A stretch of DNA of 20,227 bases from Priapulus caudatus (lineage: Eukaryota > Priapulida > Priapulimorpha > Priapulimorphida > Priapulidae), in assembly GCF_000485595.1 (NCBI RefSeq), contig NW_014578255.1, positions 61,294-81,520 on the forward strand, read 5' to 3'. Of this stretch, positions 20,001 through 20,227 are shown one piece after another (position 1 is the first letter of the stretch; the number at the start of each line of letters is the position of its first letter). The position numbers and the translations under genes are program-made. Under the pieces are notes generated by a model. It saw nothing but the letters and a program-made list of their open reading frames with translations, did no database searches and was not told where the DNA came from.

Positions 20001-20118
20001 TGCTTAATCAGCCGCTCCCAATTTGCGCTGTCGTAATTAACTCTGTAGTAGCCTTCACGCTTTATGTTGCCTATAAACCATCCCGAATTCGATGGCAGGT
20101 CATCGCTGCTCAGGTTCA
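7704..20118 (-). CDS. M1-family aminopeptidase (aminopeptidase N-like), 3' part: ERAP1_C-type domain over 8 exons
   Basis: Joining minus-strand exons 20118-19982, 18238-18035, 17617-17538, 17019-16909, 16497-16330, 16081-15941, 8262-8181 and 7859-7704 gives one open frame of 358 codons plus TAG, with every junction in phase and every intron GT-AG. Family hallmarks, in order: GYYRVNYD, NRATLIDDA, PWE, CTAIRQ, EKTKLIEAMGCSKEPWLLNR, NWADIRKK and IEKTRANVRWLE. In M1 zinc aminopeptidases this helical C-terminal domain caps the active site. The GAMEN-type and HEXXH motifs lie earlier in the protein, outside the window. The protein ends in NQYRR with no hydrophobic tail, so no GPI-anchor signal is seen. 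Using the copy A exons as the last two is an inference: the nearer copy B exons are broken. The exact subfamily (APN, glutamyl, ERAP-like) cannot be told from this part. Confidence 0.88.
7860..8180 (-). other. Intron between the last two aminopeptidase exons, copy A
   Basis: 321 bp, starting GTACGT and ending TTGCAG on the minus strand. It includes degenerate ATG/GAT-rich and GAC-rich triplet runs (7913-7985). No other feature seen. Confidence 0.8.
8181..8262 (-). CDS. Aminopeptidase penultimate exon, copy A (intact)
   Basis: 82 bp: one base completing a lysine codon (AA|G) from the preceding exon, then 27 codons from YGENQF to STAWELKE. The acceptor is TTCTTTTAG and the donor is GAG|GTACGT. 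It is homologous to the stretch after the NW..I motif in the family (YG..., VT.YFST). It is too short for standard ORF finding. The nearest upstream coding exon is 15941-16081, 7.7 kb away, with the broken copy B exons in between. Confidence 0.88.
8263..8409. other. End of copy A with (AT)n run
   Basis: Intron-side sequence upstream of the penultimate exon, with an AT microsatellite at 8347-8368, ending at the duplication junction after ACTTGGAT. The same sequence in copy B (15106-15251) continues into unique intron. Confidence 0.8.
8411..8466. repeat. (CA)n microsatellite at the duplication junction
   Basis: About 28 uninterrupted CA units immediately after the end of copy A, followed by the AACAAACA and CACTAGCACGCACACG sequence seen at 1690-1720. 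It marks the head-to-tail joint of the two copies. Confidence 0.97.
8651..8701. repeat. (ATC)n trinucleotide microsatellite, copy B
   Basis: Shorter counterpart of 1875-1952, followed by a GACGTCGTTTTC stretch absent from copy A. Confidence 0.93.
8702..10059. other. Duplicated spacer, copy B, no gene seen
   Basis: Counterpart of 1953-3283. An extra segment near 9571-9600 (around GCATCCATGTGATTATACTC) is not in copy A. No coding potential recognised. Confidence 0.6.
10060..10480. mobile_element. MITE-like element with perfect 27-bp terminal inverted repeats, copy B
   Basis: About 421 bp. The left and right ends are perfect inverse copies over 27 bp (10060-10086 and 10454-10480), starting CGGTGGCCCATATGAACAAA, flanked by TACTA on both sides (10055-10059 and 10481-10485). 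The right half holds a GCGTACAT 8-bp array (about 10374-10452), longer than in copy A. It has no transposase frame, so it would be non-autonomous. Its class is unresolved. Confidence 0.85.
10486..11341. other. Duplicated spacer, copy B, no gene seen
   Basis: Counterpart of 3712-4559. It carries nearly three units of the 17-bp repeat GCGCGTCATCGATGTAT (10665-10714) and an (AT)n run at about 10896-10920. No gene recognised. Confidence 0.6.
11342..12065. repeat. GT/GC-rich degenerate simple repeat block, copy B
   Basis: Counterpart of 4560-5205, about 70 bp longer. It includes two non-repetitive islands not obvious in copy A (about 11541-11580 and 11688-11732). Open frames on both strands here are composition artefacts. 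Confidence 0.88.
12066..13354. repeat. 21-bp minisatellite, about 61 units, copy B
   Basis: Same GCTGTGCCCATCTGTTTGTA-type unit as in copy A, with many 20-bp and 19-bp units. Long frames on both strands (for example 12814-13374 minus) come from the array. Confidence 0.94.
13355..14544. other. Duplicated spacer, copy B, indel-rich
   Basis: Counterpart of 6561-7703. It aligns by eye but has a one- or two-base insertion or deletion every few tens of bases, much denser than at 9000-10500. A candidate AATAAA on the minus strand lies at 14396-14401. No gene seen. Confidence 0.6.
14545..14699 (-). pseudogene. Aminopeptidase terminal exon, copy B (disrupted)
   Basis: Homologous to 7704-7859. The middle (CTCATGTGGCGGCAAGCAAT and neighbours) and the end (AACCGAAAAGAATCA) are recognisable, but several indels break the frame. 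The splice acceptor TTGCAG|TT of copy A reads TTGCCGGT here, so the AG is lost. As written it cannot replace the copy A exon. The damage may be real decay or consensus error; the sequence alone does not decide. Confidence 0.85.
15023..15105 (-). pseudogene. Aminopeptidase penultimate exon, copy B (disrupted)
   Basis: 83 bp against 82 in copy A. The acceptor TTTTAG|GTATGG and a GT donor (GTACCG, weaker than GTACGT in copy A) are kept. After AGAAGAATA the frame runs into TAA, and the following codons are shifted by small indels. The start (YGE, then IDRRI) is still readable. Confidence 0.85.
15106..15940 (-). other. Intron and unique right flank of the duplication
   Basis: 15106-15251 belongs to copy B, including (AT)n at about 15189-15211. 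15252-15940 is single-copy. It holds a degenerate CGCA/CACA-rich patch (about 15350-15450) and an AT-rich TATTATA stretch (about 15815-15880). No exon found; the missing piece between IRKK and YGENQF is zero residues, so none is needed. Confidence 0.7.
15941..16081 (-). CDS. Aminopeptidase exon (NWADIRKK exon)
   Basis: 141 bp: one base completing arginine, 46 codons (RYLNLALESPEIRGG through FYAWKFVVGNWADIRK), then AA of a split lysine codon. Acceptor TTTTGGCAG, donor AAA|GTAAGT. The NW.DI motif is typical of the ERAP1_C domain. This is the last undisturbed exon before the duplication. Confidence 0.93.
16330..16497 (-). CDS. Aminopeptidase exon (CTAIRQ / EPWLLNR exon)
   Basis: 168 bp: one base completing arginine, 55 codons, two bases of the next arginine. 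It encodes VPANYRSFVYCTAIRQLG, EWEFAW and CSKEPWLLN, the best conserved part of the ERAP1_C domain. Acceptor TTTTTTATAG, donor AG|GTGAGC. The following intron is 248 bp. Confidence 0.95.
16498..16908 (-). other. Intron with small diverged repeat
   Basis: 411 bp. It contains two 22-bp near-copies (ATTTAGAGAAACAGCCGAGG type, 16516-16537 and 16563-16584) spaced 47 bp apart. No other element seen. Confidence 0.7.
16909..17019 (-). CDS. Aminopeptidase exon (MRSEVLKMAC exon)
   Basis: 111 bp: one base completing threonine, 36 codons (NMRSEVLKMACQFGHGEC through SAWMRTPHSN), two bases of a split arginine. Acceptor CTTTCCTTCAG. The donor AG|GTAACG lacks the usual G at +5 and may be weak. The LR..VL..AC..G pattern is typical of the family. 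Confidence 0.93.
17044..17081. repeat. (TA)n microsatellite
   Basis: About 18 TA units just outside the acceptor of exon 17019-16909. Confidence 0.95.
17370..17505. mobile_element. 136-bp hAT-like MITE
   Basis: Ends begin CAGTGGCGTAGTTAGG and, from the other side, CAGTGGCGTAGCCAGG (14 of 16 identical). CAGTGGCGTAG-type termini are common in hAT-related non-autonomous elements. The flanks ATCGCGAT (17362-17369) and ATAGCGAG (17506-17513) match at 6 of 8, fitting an aged 8-bp target-site duplication. Non-coding. It sits 32 bp inside the intron from an exon end. Confidence 0.85.
17538..17617 (-). CDS. Aminopeptidase small exon (KYIRNF / LLGWDE exon)
   Basis: 80 bp: 26 codons (KYIRNFLEQQYDLLGWDE to GEAAAK) and two bases of a split threonine. 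Acceptor CCTTTACCGTAG, donor AAAAC|GTACGT. It supplies the segment expected between the FK end of the previous exon and the MRSEV exon, where family members have a Y......Y..LGW pattern. Confidence 0.9.
17618..18034 (-). other. Intron with (ATTACA)n
   Basis: 417 bp, AT-rich. An imperfect ATTACA hexamer array lies at 17932-17990. Confidence 0.8.
17932..17990. repeat. Imperfect (ATTACA)n hexamer array
   Basis: About nine ATTACA units with small interruptions. Confidence 0.9.
18035..18238 (-). CDS. Aminopeptidase exon (NRATLIDDA exon)
   Basis: 204 bp, 68 whole codons, phase 0 at both ends. It begins AIHHINRATLIDDAYWLSRA, then LDQQTALRI and AYLPWE, and ends GEFK. Acceptor GGCTGTCAG, donor AAG|GTAGGT. 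The NRA.LIDDA..L.RAG motif is diagnostic of the M1 C-terminal domain. Confidence 0.96.
19215..19360. mobile_element. 146-bp foldback/MITE-like element with nested hairpins
   Basis: Perfect 31-bp inverted arms (19215-19245 and 19330-19360), beginning GGTTCTATCACAGTATGAGC. Inside are a second inverted pair, TTATAGATA / TATCTATAA (19259-19267 and 19306-19314), and a third, CGTCTCATAC / GTATGAGACG (19271-19280 and 19292-19301). No clear target-site duplication was found at the arm ends, so the true borders may differ. Non-coding. Confidence 0.75.
19361..19540. repeat. T-rich low-complexity tract
   Basis: Runs of TTTATTTTTG and T homopolymers. The hydrophobic open frames across 19301-19543 on the plus strand are products of this composition. 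Confidence 0.9.
19613..19712. repeat. ATCTC-repeat patch with internal inverted repeats
   Basis: Five ATCTC cores at 19627, 19646, 19659, 19671 and 19683, within a CGAGATAAA / TTTATCTCG inverted pair (19615-19623 and 19656-19664) and a second near-palindrome around 19681-19708. It shares GGGATATCTCA with the foldback element at 19215-19360, so it may be a degraded relative. Confidence 0.6.
19707..19826. repeat. TATGTC/TATATG-rich tandem tract
   Basis: Irregular repeats of TTATGTCTAT, TATATGTT and TATATCGTTATG, including a duplicated CCTATGTTATGTCTAT segment. Simple intronic repeat. Confidence 0.85.
19982..20118 (-). CDS. Aminopeptidase exon (GYYRVNYD exon), most upstream in window
   Basis: 137 bp: two bases completing a codon begun in an upstream exon outside the window, then 45 codons from NLSSDDLP to LNDDLD. 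It contains GYYRVNYD followed by NWERLI, the conserved entry to the ERAP1_C domain, and one N-glycosylation sequon (NLS), consistent with but not proof of a secretory or membrane ectoenzyme. Acceptor AATTTACAG, donor GAT|GTGAGT. Confidence 0.95.
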
Positions 20119-20227
20119 CTGTAAATTATAGAGGCTGGTTAGACAATAATTAGGCGATATCACGCTCCGGATAACTTGGCTATCGAACTTTTACGATGGC
20201 TCGCAATGTTTTTTTTTCTGTTCGAAT
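20119..20227 (-). other. Partial intron at the right edge
   Basis: Upstream of the acceptor of the GYYRVNYD exon. No coding sequence seen. The next exon toward the catalytic domain must lie beyond the window. Confidence 0.7.

Noticed and set aside
1-20227. tRNA or rRNA genes, telomeric repeats, viral or retroelement proteins
   Set aside because: I saw no cloverleaf-type A/B boxes, rRNA-like segments, TTAGG-type arrays or reverse-transcriptase motifs. This was a reading by eye, not an exhaustive search.

Overview
The window looks like nuclear DNA from an animal with introns, most likely an arthropod and possibly an insect with a CpG-rich genome such as a hymenopteran (the taxon is a guess). 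There is no bacterial-style gene packing. Simple repeats are abundant, GT-AG introns can be read, and the only recognisable protein is the 3' part of a multi-exon animal M1-family aminopeptidase on the minus strand.

Right part (15,252-20,227): six small minus-strand exons (20118-19982, 18238-18035, 17617-17538, 17019-16909, 16497-16330, 16081-15941) encode most of an ERAP1_C-type domain, the helical C-terminal domain of aminopeptidase N-like M1 peptidases. Reading phases agree at every junction. The catalytic domain would lie beyond the right edge. The introns hold a 136-bp hAT-like MITE (17370-17505), a 146-bp foldback element with nested hairpins (19215-19360), a related palindromic patch (19613-19712) and several microsatellites.

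Middle and left (about 1,680-15,251): a direct tandem duplication of a roughly 6.75-6.85 kb unit. Copy A runs from about 1.5-1.7 kb to 8409 and copy B from 8410 to 15251. Each copy carries, in order: an AC-rich start, an ATC trinucleotide run, a MITE of about 420 bp with TACTA flanks, an AT run, a GT/GC-rich block, a minisatellite of about 1.3 kb with a 21-bp period, a spacer, and the last two exons of the aminopeptidase on the minus strand. In copy A both exons are intact (8262-8181 and 7859-7704, ending in TAG) and complete the protein exactly in phase. In copy B, which is closer to the rest of the gene, both are broken by indels and the last exon has lost its splice-acceptor AG. Either this is a real partial gene duplication in which the distal exons are the working ones, or copy B is a poorly polished or falsely duplicated stretch of a long-read assembly. 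The indel style makes the second possibility serious.

Far left (1-1,525): a GATA tetranucleotide array, then sequence in which I recognise no gene. The longest open frames in the window (up to 477 codons) are products of the 21-bp minisatellite and GT/GC-rich blocks and are not treated as genes.
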